This document shows positions 53,385 to 62,441 of a stretch of 64,000 nucleotides of DNA, in pieces. The translations under genes and the position numbers were made by a program. Below the pieces are notes generated by a model that ran no database searches, was not told the DNA's origin, and worked only from the letters and a program-made list of their open reading frames with translations. This DNA is from Alphaproteobacteria bacterium UBA6038 (GTDB lineage: Bacteria; Pseudomonadota; Alphaproteobacteria; Micropepsales; Micropepsaceae): the NCBI GenBank assembly GCA_002429315.1, contig DIZC01000083.1, positions 11,418-75,417 of the forward strand, read 5' to 3'. Numbering within the stretch: position 1 is the stretch's first letter; the number at the start of each line of letters is the position of its first letter.

Positions 53385-53599
53385 GAGCGAGCCCGCGCGG
53401 GCTTGGTCCGCAGAAGACCTGCGAGAGCATCGTCAAACGAAAGCGGAGCGAGGCTCACTGGTTCGGCACGCCGCGAATCGGACGCCTTTTTCGCACAGAC
53501 TCTTTTCGCCTTCGGAGTCAATGCCGCTCTACCTGTGGATACGCGGCGAGTAACAGACTTATTCGTCGCCCTGACGGTTTTCACGTCTTCCACCCGCAC
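53381..53599 (-). CDS. Small basic protein translated with the Ntn-hydrolase-like gene
   Basis: This 72-residue protein has a Lys/Arg-rich N-terminal half (MRVEDVKTVRATNKSVTRRV) and ends with SLAPLSFDDALAGLLRTKPA, a tail pattern common to many very small proteobacterial proteins. Its stop overlaps the GTG of the Ntn-hydrolase-like gene (GTGA), so the two are coupled. It may be a partner or regulator of that protein. The function is unknown. Confidence 0.55.
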   Translation of the reverse strand: MRVEDVKTVRATNKSVTRRVSTGRAALTPKAKRVCAKKASDSRRAEPVSLAPLSFDDALAGLLRTKPARARS

Positions 53600-53736
53600 A
53601 GATAATCACTAGTGATTCGCGAGGCCCGCGAGGCACACGCGATGGCGTCCTGCCGCGTCACGATACGGTAGGTGGTCGGGGCGGGGGAGCTGGATTTGGT
53701 TCGCGCCTCATTCAGCTCCCCACATCCCCGGTTAGT

Positions 53737-53823
53737 GCGGCGGTGGCGAAACAGGTAACCGCACCAGCTTTGGAAGCTGGCGTCTCCACAGACATACGGG
53801 TTCGAGTCCCGTCCGCCGCACCA
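53737..53823 (+). tRNA. Class II, leucine-like tRNA with anticodon UGG (proline codon CCA)
   Basis: The 87-base sequence folds as a full tRNA. The acceptor stem is GCGGCGG/CCGCCGC (7 bp), and the D stem is GCG/CGC. The anticodon stem is CCAGC/GCTGG with loop TTTGGAA, and the T arm is ACGGG-TTCGAGT-CCCGT. The discriminator is A, and CCA is encoded. The variable region is a long arm (GTCT/AGAC stem, CCAC loop), which is found in Leu, Ser and bacterial Tyr tRNAs but never in normal proline tRNAs. GC start, A73 and the CCAGC anticodon stem match alphaproteobacterial tRNA-Leu(UAG), yet bases 53771-53773 give the anticodon UGG, which reads proline codons. It would be called tRNA-Pro by anticodon and tRNA-Leu by body. 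Confidence 0.85.
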
Positions 53824-54112
53824 ATTTTGAAATTCTCCAACCGTCCTCCGGATTCAGCGCGTGAGGCCGCCCCGAATCCCTGACTCCCGACGCGATGGTA
53901 CACGGGCTGTACCGAGCGTGAAACTCTTTTCTTGACATCGGCCGTTTGCCTGTGGATTAGGCCCCTTTTGGGTTTGTGAAAGTCACAATGCCGCATATTC
54001 CGGCTGGATCACTGCTGAATGAGCCGCTTGCATCTCGCGAATTAGGAGAGTACGCGGAGGATCCTAAAGTCAGGCTCATTATCTTCCAAGGTGACTTGGC
54101 GCTCAGTTAGTT

Positions 54113-54763
54113 TTGTTTAGTCGAATCTCCAAGCTTCCGGAGAAAGCTATTCTTGGCTGTCGAAAGGAATGGCGTTATGAACTGCACTCGCCTGGCAGGG
54201 CCACCATCGCCGTATTGTCGTTTCTGTTTCTAGTTGCTCTCATGATCGAAACCGTTACCTTACGGGCGCAGGTCTACATTTGGGTACCTCTAACCACAAT
54301 CACGTCTATTCCAGCGTACCTGCTGATCATGACGGCGGCTTTTTCGGCCTTCATTCTGGTCGCGCCATTGTTTTTGGTGTTTGGCCGGCAGGCGGATAGC
54401 GGTCGATCGTCGGTTGCCCTCCCTTCCCTTAGATCTGTGCCGCGCAGCGCCCGCCAATTCTTCCTGGGCAGTGGAGCAAGGCAGAATTGGATCCTATTGT
54501 GGGTCCGGCTTGTGGCGACGTCTGCCTTCGCAGCAATTATCATCGCGGCAGCGTTCTCCGGGCAAACGAGTTTCGCGAGTGCGGGCGGGCTCCTTGTCTT
54601 CGGCGCCATTGTGTTGGCAGCTTCTCTTTCCTCGATCGAGCGGCTCCAGAACGATCAGCCGTTCGAAATTCAAAGCTATTGGGGAGGACTTGGAAACAGT
54701 ATGGGGGGTGGTGTCTGTCGCCGCTTGGGAAAGATCTGCTGCGGTAGTCAGGTCCTCGCCTGA
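54113..54763 (+). CDS. Membrane protein of unknown family, 3' end uncertain
   Basis: The frame begins at a TTG (no ATG is near) and encodes about 216 residues with four membrane helices (FLFLVALMIETV, YLLIMTAAFSAFILVAPLFL, LVATSAFAAIIIAAAFSG, GGLLVFGAIVLAASL). After QPFEIQSYWGGLGNS the sequence becomes less convincing, while another frame reads DLETVWGVVSVAAWERSAAV. A one-base slip near 54690-54710 is therefore possible. The poor start and uncertain end make this a weak gene. It precedes the second Rhs region and may belong with it. Confidence 0.45.
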   Translation: MFSRISKLPEKAILGCRKEWRYELHSPGRATIAVLSFLFLVALMIETVTLRAQVYIWVPLTTITSIPAYLLIMTAAFSAFILVAPLFLVFGRQADSGRSSVALPSLRSVPRSARQFFLGSGARQNWILLWVRLVATSAFAAIIIAAAFSGQTSFASAGGLLVFGAIVLAASLSSIERLQNDQPFEIQSYWGGLGNSMGGGVCRRLGKICCGSQVLA

Positions 54764-54887
54764 TAGGCTGGCAAGCCAAGTCGAAATCTCGGTCGCTTTC
54801 CGCGTGACCCTTGTTCGGATTATTTCAGGGTGAAACTACCCTATCGAGAGCCATCGCGGGAACTTTTGATGGCAAGGGGTCGGACAC

Positions 54888-55642
54888 ATGGATGAGCTAT
54901 TTCGATTCTTGATGTTGCGATCGGCAAATCTCCCGCCGTCAGACCAAGTGAAGGTTCTTCAACCAAGCTTTATACCCATCGGCTCAGCGGCCGACGCGGC
55001 GCGGATGCATGCTGCAGCGTTTGCCGCAACCAGTTCTTTCGTACGTGTATTTTCCGGGTTCGCCTTTTGGGAAATCGCACTCGAAGTCACGACAGCCGTC
55101 CGCTCACGAGCATTTTCGGTAAATACGCCGGCAAATCAATCGGTAGGCCGGCAAGCTAGCGTACCGCCCGCCCTAGCCAATACGCTGACAGATCAGATTA
55201 GAGCCTCAACCGGGCTCGTTCCCACCGACGTGGTTGCGGAGCCTAGGTTCGTAGCCGAAGAGACTCGGCTAATCGACACATTGATAGCCATGAAATTGCT
55301 ATCAAATTCGAGTGGCGGCGACGCTCCGGCCTTGGTTCACTGGTTCAGGGCTATGATGTCATACGGCAGGTCGCCGACAGCCGTGATCCGATCATTTTGC
55401 GCGCTCTGGCTTACGAGTTTCGCCGCACCGCTGCGGTAGCACAGCCTCCAGCGCCGATTTCGTCTGCGCGTGAGGCCTCCGATAGCTCCGGTACTCTAGC
55501 GCTTGTCTCACAACTAGATACTGCGATCAATGCCCTCTCTCGAATGCCGGTGGCAGGATTTCGCAGGAGCGAGGCCGCTTCGCAAAACAGCAACGCGATG
55601 ACCAGCGCCCAGCGCGTCGACGGCCCGCAATGTAGTGGTTGA
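54888..55642 (+). pseudogene. N-terminal region of the second Rhs gene or a separate secreted protein, frameshifted
   Basis: From the ATG at 54888 the frame reads MDELFRFLMLRSANLPPSDQ and DAARMHAAAFAATSSFVRVF. At about 55335-55340 it continues in another frame (VQGYDVIRQVADSRDPIILR, ALAYEFRRTAAVAQPP). Near 55610 it moves again to NVVVESDQNVVTNAGTTGEV and DLRAMPLPSALYQLKTEQMR, which leads up to the Rhs gene. The sequence is coherent across three frames, so it was once a single product. It may be the pre-Rhs part of the giant protein. Confidence 0.55.
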
Positions 55643-55693
55643 ATCTGATCAGAATGTTGTCACGAACGCGGGCACCACCGGCGAAGTTCAACC

Positions 55694-58600
55694 TTGGAGG
55701 CTTTCGGACGAAACCATCGCTGCCTTGCCGAATTCGGTTACCAAAACAATCGCCGACTCTGGAATAGATTTGCGGGCAATGCCCTTGCCGTCCGCGCTCT
55801 ACCAGCTGAAGACGGAGCAAATGCGAAAACTCGAGATGGCGACCGCATCTTCTGCGCCGCTTCAGTCTCGGGTACTGGTCTCGGGCTGGACCGCAGCTCT
55901 GGGCAGGTTCTGGGCAAGCTTGGGCTGGACGGTCAGGTCGGCGACGCCACATTCGGCCGTTACGGCGAGAAGGTGTACGTCAACGGCGCGAACGGCAACC
56001 TTGTGCTGGAGCGCACCGACGAGGTGCTCATCGGCCAGGGCTTGAACGACGTCATTTCGCGCGCCTACAACAGCGAGAGCGCGAATGCCGGCTACCAGTC
56101 CTTCCACAGCTGGCAATTCGGCGACTCCCGTTCGGTCGTAAATCTCACCCGTACCGTCAATACCGCCGGCAGCACCGTCACCCTGATCGATTGGGACGGC
56201 TCGGATCTGCTGTACACCTACGACGCGACCGCAGGTGCGTATATCTGTCATCAGGGCGGTCGTGCAGCCGACCGGCTGACATTCTCGGGAACGACCTGGA
56301 CCTGGACGGATGGCCACACGCAAGCAACTGAGACGTTCGATTCATTGAACGGCGGCCGGCTCTCGGGAAGTTCCGACACGGACGGCAATCAGCTTTCCTT
56401 CACCTACGACGCAACCAACGGGCATCTCCTCACCGTCCAGACACAGGATGGCGAGACGACGTCGTTCAGCTGGGCTTCGGGCAAGCTCACACTGGTGATC
56501 ACGACCAAGTCCGACGGCACCACCCTTTCCACCGCCTCTTATGGCTACGATTCCTCGAAGCGCCTGCAAACAGTCACGGTCGATCTGACGCCGTACGACA
56601 ACGCTACGACGGATGGAAACACGGTCGTCACTACCTATTCCTATGACGGAACCAGCGATCGAATCACCTCCATCAGTCAAACCGGCGGCGCGCGGCTGGA
56701 CGTCACTTACGACACCAGCAATCGGGTTCATACCCTCACGCAAACGATTGCCACCGGCGTGACGCGGACGACGTCGTTCTCCTACGACAGCAGCACGCAG
56801 ACGACGATCACGGACAACGCGGGTCAGCAGACGGTGCTGACCTTCGACAGCAGTGGGCAGCTGACATCGCTTAAGCCGCCGCCGGCGCAAACCGGCACCG
56901 CCGTGCAGAACTTCCGATACACCTACGATACCGACGGGGACGTCGCCACGTCGAAAGACCCGACCGCCGATCTCACCAGCTACACCTATGATACCAACGA
57001 CAATTTGCTGGTGCAGACGAATCCCTTGGGAGACACGATCACCCGCACCTACGATACGAACAATCATCTCTCAACGTTGACGAACGGAAATGGGGATACC
57101 ACAAGCTTTGCCTATGACGTCGAAGGCCATCTGCGGTTCGGCGTCTCGCCGGACGGAGAGGTTACGGAGTATCAGTACAAGTCGAACGGGAACCGCAAAG
57201 TCGCCATTGTCTACAGGGATCAGACCTATACGGGCACCATTTCCGAAAGCGCACTTTCCGCCTGGGCAACAGGTTTCGCCGATCTGTCGACCGTGGAACG
57301 CACCGATTACGTCTATGATTTTCGCGGCAACCTCGCCAAAGCTACAACCTACACAGCCGACAATTCAGACGGTACGGGCGTAAACGCGTCCGCCACCACC
57401 ATTACCTATACCTACGACCAGTTCGGGCAACTGCTCACCAAGCAGACAAGCGGCATCGCGAATTCGGAGGTCTACCTGCTTGCGAACGGGTTGCCTGCGT
57501 ACGATGGCCTCGGTCGGCTCACCGCCTCCGTCGATTTGAACGGCGGCAGCACCACGATCGCATGGAACGATGCTCAAAACACGTGCACCGTCACGTACGC
57601 AAACCAATATGTGGAGACTTCAACCTACAACAAGGCGGGCGAGCTCACCAGCTATAGCAAGTCCGATACATATCAGCCCACGGCAACGGCGACATACCAG
57701 TACGACAGCCTTGGCCGCCTTTGCGTATTTTGGGATGGAACGACGGCGCCCGATGGAACACTCAGGAAGAGCTATTACCTCTACGATAATGTCGGGCGAA
57801 AAGTGGCCGATGTTGCCGCGGATGGATCGATCACGGAATACAAATACGACGCGGACAACAGACTGATTGCCACGGTCAGCTATGCGACCAAGCTCACATC
57901 CACCCAGATGGGCGCGTTGCTCGATTCGAATGGCAACCCGATCGACCCGACGCTGAGTTCCGTTCGTCCTGCCGCCGATCCCAACAACGATGTCTGGTCG
58001 TGGCGCATTTACGATGCAGAGAACCGTCTGCTCGAAACGATCGACGGGCAGGGCGGTGCGACGGTGCTCACCCACGACAGTGCCGGCAATCTGGTTTCAA
58101 CCACCTCATACGCGAACAAGCTGGACCCCACTGGTTTCCAATCCACCATACCGACGACGGTGCAAACGCCGGTAGCCGACGCCGTGCACGACGATACCAC
58201 GCGCAATTTCTACGATAACGAGAACCGCCTCATCGGAAAGCTCGACGGCAACGGCTTCATCAGCGAGATCGTCTACAACGGCGCCGGGGAAAAGATCGAA
58301 ACCATCGGCTACGACACGCAAATCACCAGCGCCAACAGAACCACCTGGAGTTTCAGCCGACTGAAGACCGCCGCCGGCACGAGTGCGCAGGATATTCACC
58401 AGCGGTATTTCTATAACGATGCAGGGCAGCTGCAGTACGCGCTGGACCCGAATCTCCGTCCCACGGAATATCAATACGATTCCGCCGGCCATGCGGTCAG
58501 CAAGATCGAATACAGCGGCACGATCAGCCCCACACAAAACGCTTACACGCTGAGCTACGTGCAACAACAGATCGGTTCGACGGGCCTGGCCACCAGCGCC

Positions 58601-60097
58601 ACCAACCGCCAGAGCTGGATGGTGTACGACGCCAACACCGGAAATCTCGCATTCTCGATCGACGCTGCAGGCGACGTCACGCAATACAAATACGACGCCG
58701 CGAATATGGGTCGCGTGGTCAGCGAAACCCAATTCGCCTTGGCTTGGTCGTCGGCATCGGCACCCTCCCAGACTTCCATGAACCAGTGGGTGTCGTCCAA
58801 TGCCGGTTCAAATGACCGCACGACGCGCATGGTTTACGATCTGCAGGGCCGACTGGTCTACAGCGTAGATGCGGAGAGCTATGTCACGGAGTACCGCTAC
58901 GATCAGGCGGGACGGACGACGCTGAAGATCCAATATGCCGCGCCATACAGCGTGAATGACAGCGTTACGCAGGCGAGCTTGAAAGCACAGCTCCCGAATA
59001 CCATCCCGTCGACAGCCGTCCAGACCGGCTATGTCTACGATGCCGACGGGCGCCTGTCGGATACCATCCAGGACGCGGGAACGGGCGGTCTCGCGATCGA
59101 CACCCGTCTGCAATACGACGGGATCGGGCGTCTGACCGACAAGACCGTCGCGTATGGCACCGCAGACGTAGCTACCACGCATTACGATTACTATTCGAAC
59201 AACCTGATCCACGTTGAGACCCGGGCCAACGGCACGGACGAACAGGCGGCGACCGTCTACACCTATGACGGCATGGGCAACGTGCTCACCCGCAAAGATC
59301 CACGCCATAACACCACCACCTACACGTACGACTCGCTCGGTCATGTGCTGACCGCCACGGTGCCGATCGATTCCTCCACCAACGCGGTCACCACCAACGC
59401 TTACGACGCGTTCGGCAATCTCAGCACGAGACAGGATGCGAGCGGCAACACCACGTATTTCTACTACGACCTGCTGAACAGGCTCAGGCTGCAGGCGGAC
59501 GGCGAGGCCTACGCCACCGCCACCACCTACACGATCGGCAACGCGGTAGCGTCGGTCACCCGCTACGCGACAAAGATCGCCGGCACCATCCTCGCCGGCG
59601 TGCCGCCCACCGTCACCCCCGACAGCAGTCAAGATGCCACGACCACATTCGGCCGCGACAAGCTCGACCGGGTGACCAGCGTCACCGACGCCGAGGGGCA
59701 TTCCGAGGTGTACGGGCTGAACGCCTTTGGGGACCGGCTCACCGTGACAAACAAGCTCGGCGGCATGACCACAAACACGTTCGATCACCGCGGGCTGCTG
59801 GTTTCCGAAGTGCTGTCGATGACCTCGCGAACGGCGGATAACGCGCTGGAAGCTTCCACGGTCACCAACACCTACGCCTACGATGCGCGGGGCAACCTGA
59901 CGCAGAAGGTGGAAGCCGCGGGTTTGGCTGAGCAGCGCATCACAAGAACGGCGCCTGGGTGTCGACCGCCACCACCACCAACTCCTACACCTGGTGGGAC
60001 GGGGCGGAGCAGAACGCCACCGAGATCGCAACGGTCTATTCCTCCTCCAACACCGACTACACGACGGACTACAATTACGACAAGCGGGACTTCCTGA
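55694..60097 (+). CDS. Second Rhs/YD-repeat protein, frameshifted at both ends
   Basis: The open frame encodes about 1460 residues. True homology starts near 55890 with DRSSGQVLGKLGLDGQVGDA and NGNLVLERTDEVLIGQGLND, and many YD repeats follow (YSYDGTSDRITSI, YQYDSAGHAVSKIEY, YTYDGMGNVLTRKDPR). The N-terminus in a different frame and the last about 55 codons (a Pro/Thr-rich run from about 59945) are artefacts of slips at about 55890 and 59940. The YD part is similar in kind to the first Rhs protein but not a copy of it. It lacks the transglutaminase-like start. It has lost a clear Rhs core hallmark near its end. Confidence 0.75.
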   Translation: MEAFGRNHRCLAEFGYQNNRRLWNRFAGNALAVRALPAEDGANAKTRDGDRIFCAASVSGTGLGLDRSSGQVLGKLGLDGQVGDATFGRYGEKVYVNGANGNLVLERTDEVLIGQGLNDVISRAYNSESANAGYQSFHSWQFGDSRSVVNLTRTVNTAGSTVTLIDWDGSDLLYTYDATAGAYICHQGGRAADRLTFSGTTWTWTDGHTQATETFDSLNGGRLSGSSDTDGNQLSFTYDATNGHLLTVQTQDGETTSFSWASGKLTLVITTKSDGTTLSTASYGYDSSKRLQTVTVDLTPYDNATTDGNTVVTTYSYDGTSDRITSISQTGGARLDVTYDTSNRVHTLTQTIATGVTRTTSFSYDSSTQTTITDNAGQQTVLTFDSSGQLTSLKPPPAQTGTAVQNFRYTYDTDGDVATSKDPTADLTSYTYDTNDNLLVQTNPLGDTITRTYDTNNHLSTLTNGNGDTTSFAYDVEGHLRFGVSPDGEVTEYQYKSNGNRKVAIVYRDQTYTGTISESALSAWATGFADLSTVERTDYVYDFRGNLAKATTYTADNSDGTGVNASATTITYTYDQFGQLLTKQTSGIANSEVYLLANGLPAYDGLGRLTASVDLNGGSTTIAWNDAQNTCTVTYANQYVETSTYNKAGELTSYSKSDTYQPTATATYQYDSLGRLCVFWDGTTAPDGTLRKSYYLYDNVGRKVADVAADGSITEYKYDADNRLIATVSYATKLTSTQMGALLDSNGNPIDPTLSSVRPAADPNNDVWSWRIYDAENRLLETIDGQGGATVLTHDSAGNLVSTTSYANKLDPTGFQSTIPTTVQTPVADAVHDDTTRNFYDNENRLIGKLDGNGFISEIVYNGAGEKIETIGYDTQITSANRTTWSFSRLKTAAGTSAQDIHQRYFYNDAGQLQYALDPNLRPTEYQYDSAGHAVSKIEYSGTISPTQNAYTLSYVQQQIGSTGLATSATNRQSWMVYDANTGNLAFSIDAAGDVTQYKYDAANMGRVVSETQFALAWSSASAPSQTSMNQWVSSNAGSNDRTTRMVYDLQGRLVYSVDAESYVTEYRYDQAGRTTLKIQYAAPYSVNDSVTQASLKAQLPNTIPSTAVQTGYVYDADGRLSDTIQDAGTGGLAIDTRLQYDGIGRLTDKTVAYGTADVATTHYDYYSNNLIHVETRANGTDEQAATVYTYDGMGNVLTRKDPRHNTTTYTYDSLGHVLTATVPIDSSTNAVTTNAYDAFGNLSTRQDASGNTTYFYYDLLNRLRLQADGEAYATATTYTIGNAVASVTRYATKIAGTILAGVPPTVTPDSSQDATTTFGRDKLDRVTSVTDAEGHSEVYGLNAFGDRLTVTNKLGGMTTNTFDHRGLLVSEVLSMTSRTADNALEASTVTNTYAYDARGNLTQKVEAAGLAEQRITRTAPGCRPPPPPTPTPGGTGRSRTPPRSQRSIPPPTPTTRRTTITTSGTS

Positions 60098-60640
60098 CCT
60101 CGACCGACATCTACGACGGCAGCTCGCGCTCCATCGCCTACACCGAGAATGCCGACGGAGCGATCCTCGAGAACAACGAGAGCGCGTCGGCGTCGCCGGC
60201 GACGAAGTTCTTCTGGTTCGACGGCATCCAGCAATTGCGGTGCCATGGGCGAAATCCTGCTCGCCGTTGTGGCGATTGCGGTGACGGCGTTCACCGCCGG
60301 GGCTCTCGCGCCGGTGATGGCCGGCGTTGCCGGCAGCCTGGGGCTGGCAACTGGGGCGGCGGCCGGCGCGGCCGCGGTTGCGGGCAGCGAAGCGGCGATT
60401 GCCGGCGGCATCGTTGCGGGCCCCATCGGCGGCGCAGCGGGCAGGGGCGGTTCTTGCGTCAATGTCAGAAGACGCTGGTTCGGGAAGACGACTGGGTACA
60501 GCTGGGGGCAATGCTCCGGCATAAGGTCGAATCGTGCGGAGCAGGTTGCAACGCATCATAGACCCAACTTCGCAGCAAAAGGCGCCGACCCTTTGAGAGC
60601 GCTGCGTCGGCTGGGTGGTTGCCTCAGGGCGGAGGAATGA
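59959..60640 (+). pseudogene. 3' part of the second Rhs gene with a glycine-zipper pre-toxin segment
   Basis: From about 59945 the YD reading continues in a second frame (TTTNSYTWWDGAEQNATEIA, YNYDKRDFLTSTDIYDG). At about 60235 it moves to a third frame with a strongly hydrophobic glycine-zipper (AVVAIAVTAFTAGALAPVMA, GLATGAAAGAAAVAGSEAAI). That segment is usual just before the toxin tip in Rhs proteins. After RGGSCVN the sequence changes character and ends at 60640 without a recognised toxin. The normal Rhs core block between YD repeats and zipper is missing, so a deletion has joined them. Confidence 0.6.
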
Positions 60641-60772
60641 CGCCCCGATCAGCGCAACGTGGTGAGGCCGCTCACGACTCTTAAGGCGAGGCTTAGCGCG
60701 CTTATTAAGGCGATCTCTGTTGTCAGGATAAGCGTGAAAGTAAGAATGCCACTGAACATCCCAACACAGATT

Positions 60773-61870
60773 TCACCCCAGACCTCTCCTAGTCTCTTGT
60801 TGAAGGTACTCGGGGAAAAAGCCGCCGAGTACTCCTCCGAATACCGCCCCGAGAACACCGGGCTCAAGCTGATTTTTGACAGCGCCTAGCCCACCGAAGG
60901 CCCCACCCACAATTCGGTCCAAACCGCGAATGCTCAACGGGGCGACGGCGCTACCCAGAACTCCGGCCAGACAGCCCCCGATCAAGCCAGCAGTAACGCC
61001 CTTGAAGGCTTTGCTCTCAAGTCCAACGCATGCACCTGCCAGAATACCTGCCAAGCAACCAGCGATCGCTCCCTCAAAATTGACGGAATTCAGTACGGGA
61101 AAAGCTGCAATCCAGAGAACGTAACCCAAGACTGCGTACACGAAGCCGATCATCACAATAAGCATCTCCGCACGGCTATTTGTAACGAGTGTCGTGATAG
61201 TTCCGACTGCCATGATACCTATGCTGGAAATCAACAGGATGCCTCCATATTCCAGGAGGACAAGCGCGCGACTGAATGCACCGCCAATCGTGCTTGATGC
61301 CATAAAGTGGGCCAGACCGCCGGCGAGGAGAAGAAAAGCGTCAGCCAAAATTGCCAGGTAGATGCCGAAGAGAAAGGCGAAGGCCGAAGCGACAGTTGCA
61401 ACCATGGCAGATTTCAGCGCACCTGCCAGCGAGGCTCCAAAATGCCCGATAAGTTTACCTATTATGGCGGCTGTGAGCATCCCTGTGAACACAGCGATGA
61501 TAATGCCAGTCACGTGATCTTTGTATGTCCCCGTAGGGGGGATTGAGAAGGCAAGAGCGAGGGCAGCACCAACAGCGGCGGCCCTGTGGTCTAAACTTCT
61601 AACCAGCCGAATAATGTTAGTCCTGGCAGCTACCTCGCGGACCCAGCTTACCAACGTGCCTGCTAACGAGCCTGCAATACTGCCCGAAATAGCGGCGCCG
61701 CTGTAGTTAGGGCCGAGGGACTCAGCCTTGCCCAGGGCCCAGGTCGCAAGAGCTATCAGTAATACAGGCAGAGCAAGAATTAGCGCAGACCCGACACAGA
61801 GCAGGATTAGCCGACGGAGAGCACCACCTAATGTGACCAACCTATCCGGGGTATTACAGTTGAGAGCCAT
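60773..61870 (-). CDS. Multi-pass glycine-rich membrane protein, possible C-terminal frameshift
   Basis: This 365-residue protein has about nine hydrophobic segments with many small-residue (GxxxG-like) helices (GSALILALPVLLIALATWAL, GAIAGCLAGILAGACVGL). The frame ends ...EYLQQETRRGLG at 60773. Another frame at that point continues in the same style (VGMFSGILTFTLILTTEIAL, ISALSLALRVVSG) to 60649, so the true end may be there with a slip near 60800. It is convergent with the second Rhs gene, a position where immunity genes sometimes sit. The fold is unknown. The AT content is higher than in most of the window. Confidence 0.55.
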   Translation of the reverse strand: MALNCNTPDRLVTLGGALRRLILLCVGSALILALPVLLIALATWALGKAESLGPNYSGAAISGSIAGSLAGTLVSWVREVAARTNIIRLVRSLDHRAAAVGAALALAFSIPPTGTYKDHVTGIIIAVFTGMLTAAIIGKLIGHFGASLAGALKSAMVATVASAFAFLFGIYLAILADAFLLLAGGLAHFMASSTIGGAFSRALVLLEYGGILLISSIGIMAVGTITTLVTNSRAEMLIVMIGFVYAVLGYVLWIAAFPVLNSVNFEGAIAGCLAGILAGACVGLESKAFKGVTAGLIGGCLAGVLGSAVAPLSIRGLDRIVGGAFGGLGAVKNQLEPGVLGAVFGGVLGGFFPEYLQQETRRGLG

Positions 61871-62007
61871 ACCCCGCCGGTCGCAGTTAGAGCGCAGGCC
61901 ACCAAGCTTACAATTATAAGGGGCACCTCGCGCGTCTCACCGACGACGAAACTAGCGGCAAAAATGGCTGCGACGGCGCATGCTGCTAAGATCATGGTCT
62001 TTTTCAT
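61828..62007 (-). CDS. Small membrane protein overlapping the multi-pass gene
   Basis: The ATG at 62007 gives 59 residues: MKKTMILAACAVAAIFAASF is a signal or membrane helix, and PLIIVSLVACALTATGGVW is a second helix. Its end overlaps the start of the multi-pass gene by 43 bp in another frame, so the two are probably a coupled pair. The function is unknown. Confidence 0.45.
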   Translation of the reverse strand: MKKTMILAACAVAAIFAASFVVGETREVPLIIVSLVACALTATGGVWLSTVIPRIGWSH

Positions 62008-62441
62008 TGACCGTCAACAGCCTAGATTACTTGGTCAGGAAGTCACGCAATGACAGTGCAGAAGCCAAGACGTCTTGGGCGGGTCGAACTGCGAACCCAA
62101 TAGATCAATGAGGCAACCGAATTCACTCTGTAGCTGGCGCCGCTCGAAAATATCGAAATTTTAGGCGACCCTCTCCTTTTCAGATGACCTGGAAAGCAAA
62201 GCACCGACCGGTGTCCTGTTCAACAGGGCCCGCGGGCTTCGCGAGGCCAGGGGAGCGCTACCGAAAATTCGCGCCAGTGAATGTGAGTGTAATGGAGGAG
62301 GCGCGACTTTTCTGCCGTCTGGATAAGCGGTCAATGTGTCACGTACCTTGCCTCGATACAAAAGGGCGCAAACCCGGAAATCGTGAAGAGCACCGCTGTC
62401 GGTGTCTTCTCATTCAAGGCAGTTTCGGGACTGACGTCCGT
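62008..62441. other. Intergenic region before the small membrane protein
   Basis: Open frames here (for example 62161-62361, minus) have no ribosome site and no recognisable motif. No repeat or RNA gene is seen. Confidence 0.4.

Noticed and set aside
2933..53730. The 14-mer TCCCCACATCCCCG occurs after the serine recombinase (2933-2946) and just before the tRNA (53717-53730), as attachment sites might.
   Set aside because: A shared 14-mer is expected by chance in 64 kb, the sequence is low-complexity, and no longer core or gene content supports an integrated element between them.
53989..54111. A 40-codon frame after the tRNA (begins MPHIPAGSLLNEPLASRELG).
   Set aside because: Too short, with no convincing ribosome site; kept only as a possibility.
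62161..62361. A 66-codon minus-strand frame in the gap before DUF2182.
   Set aside because: Composition and lack of start signals give no support for coding.
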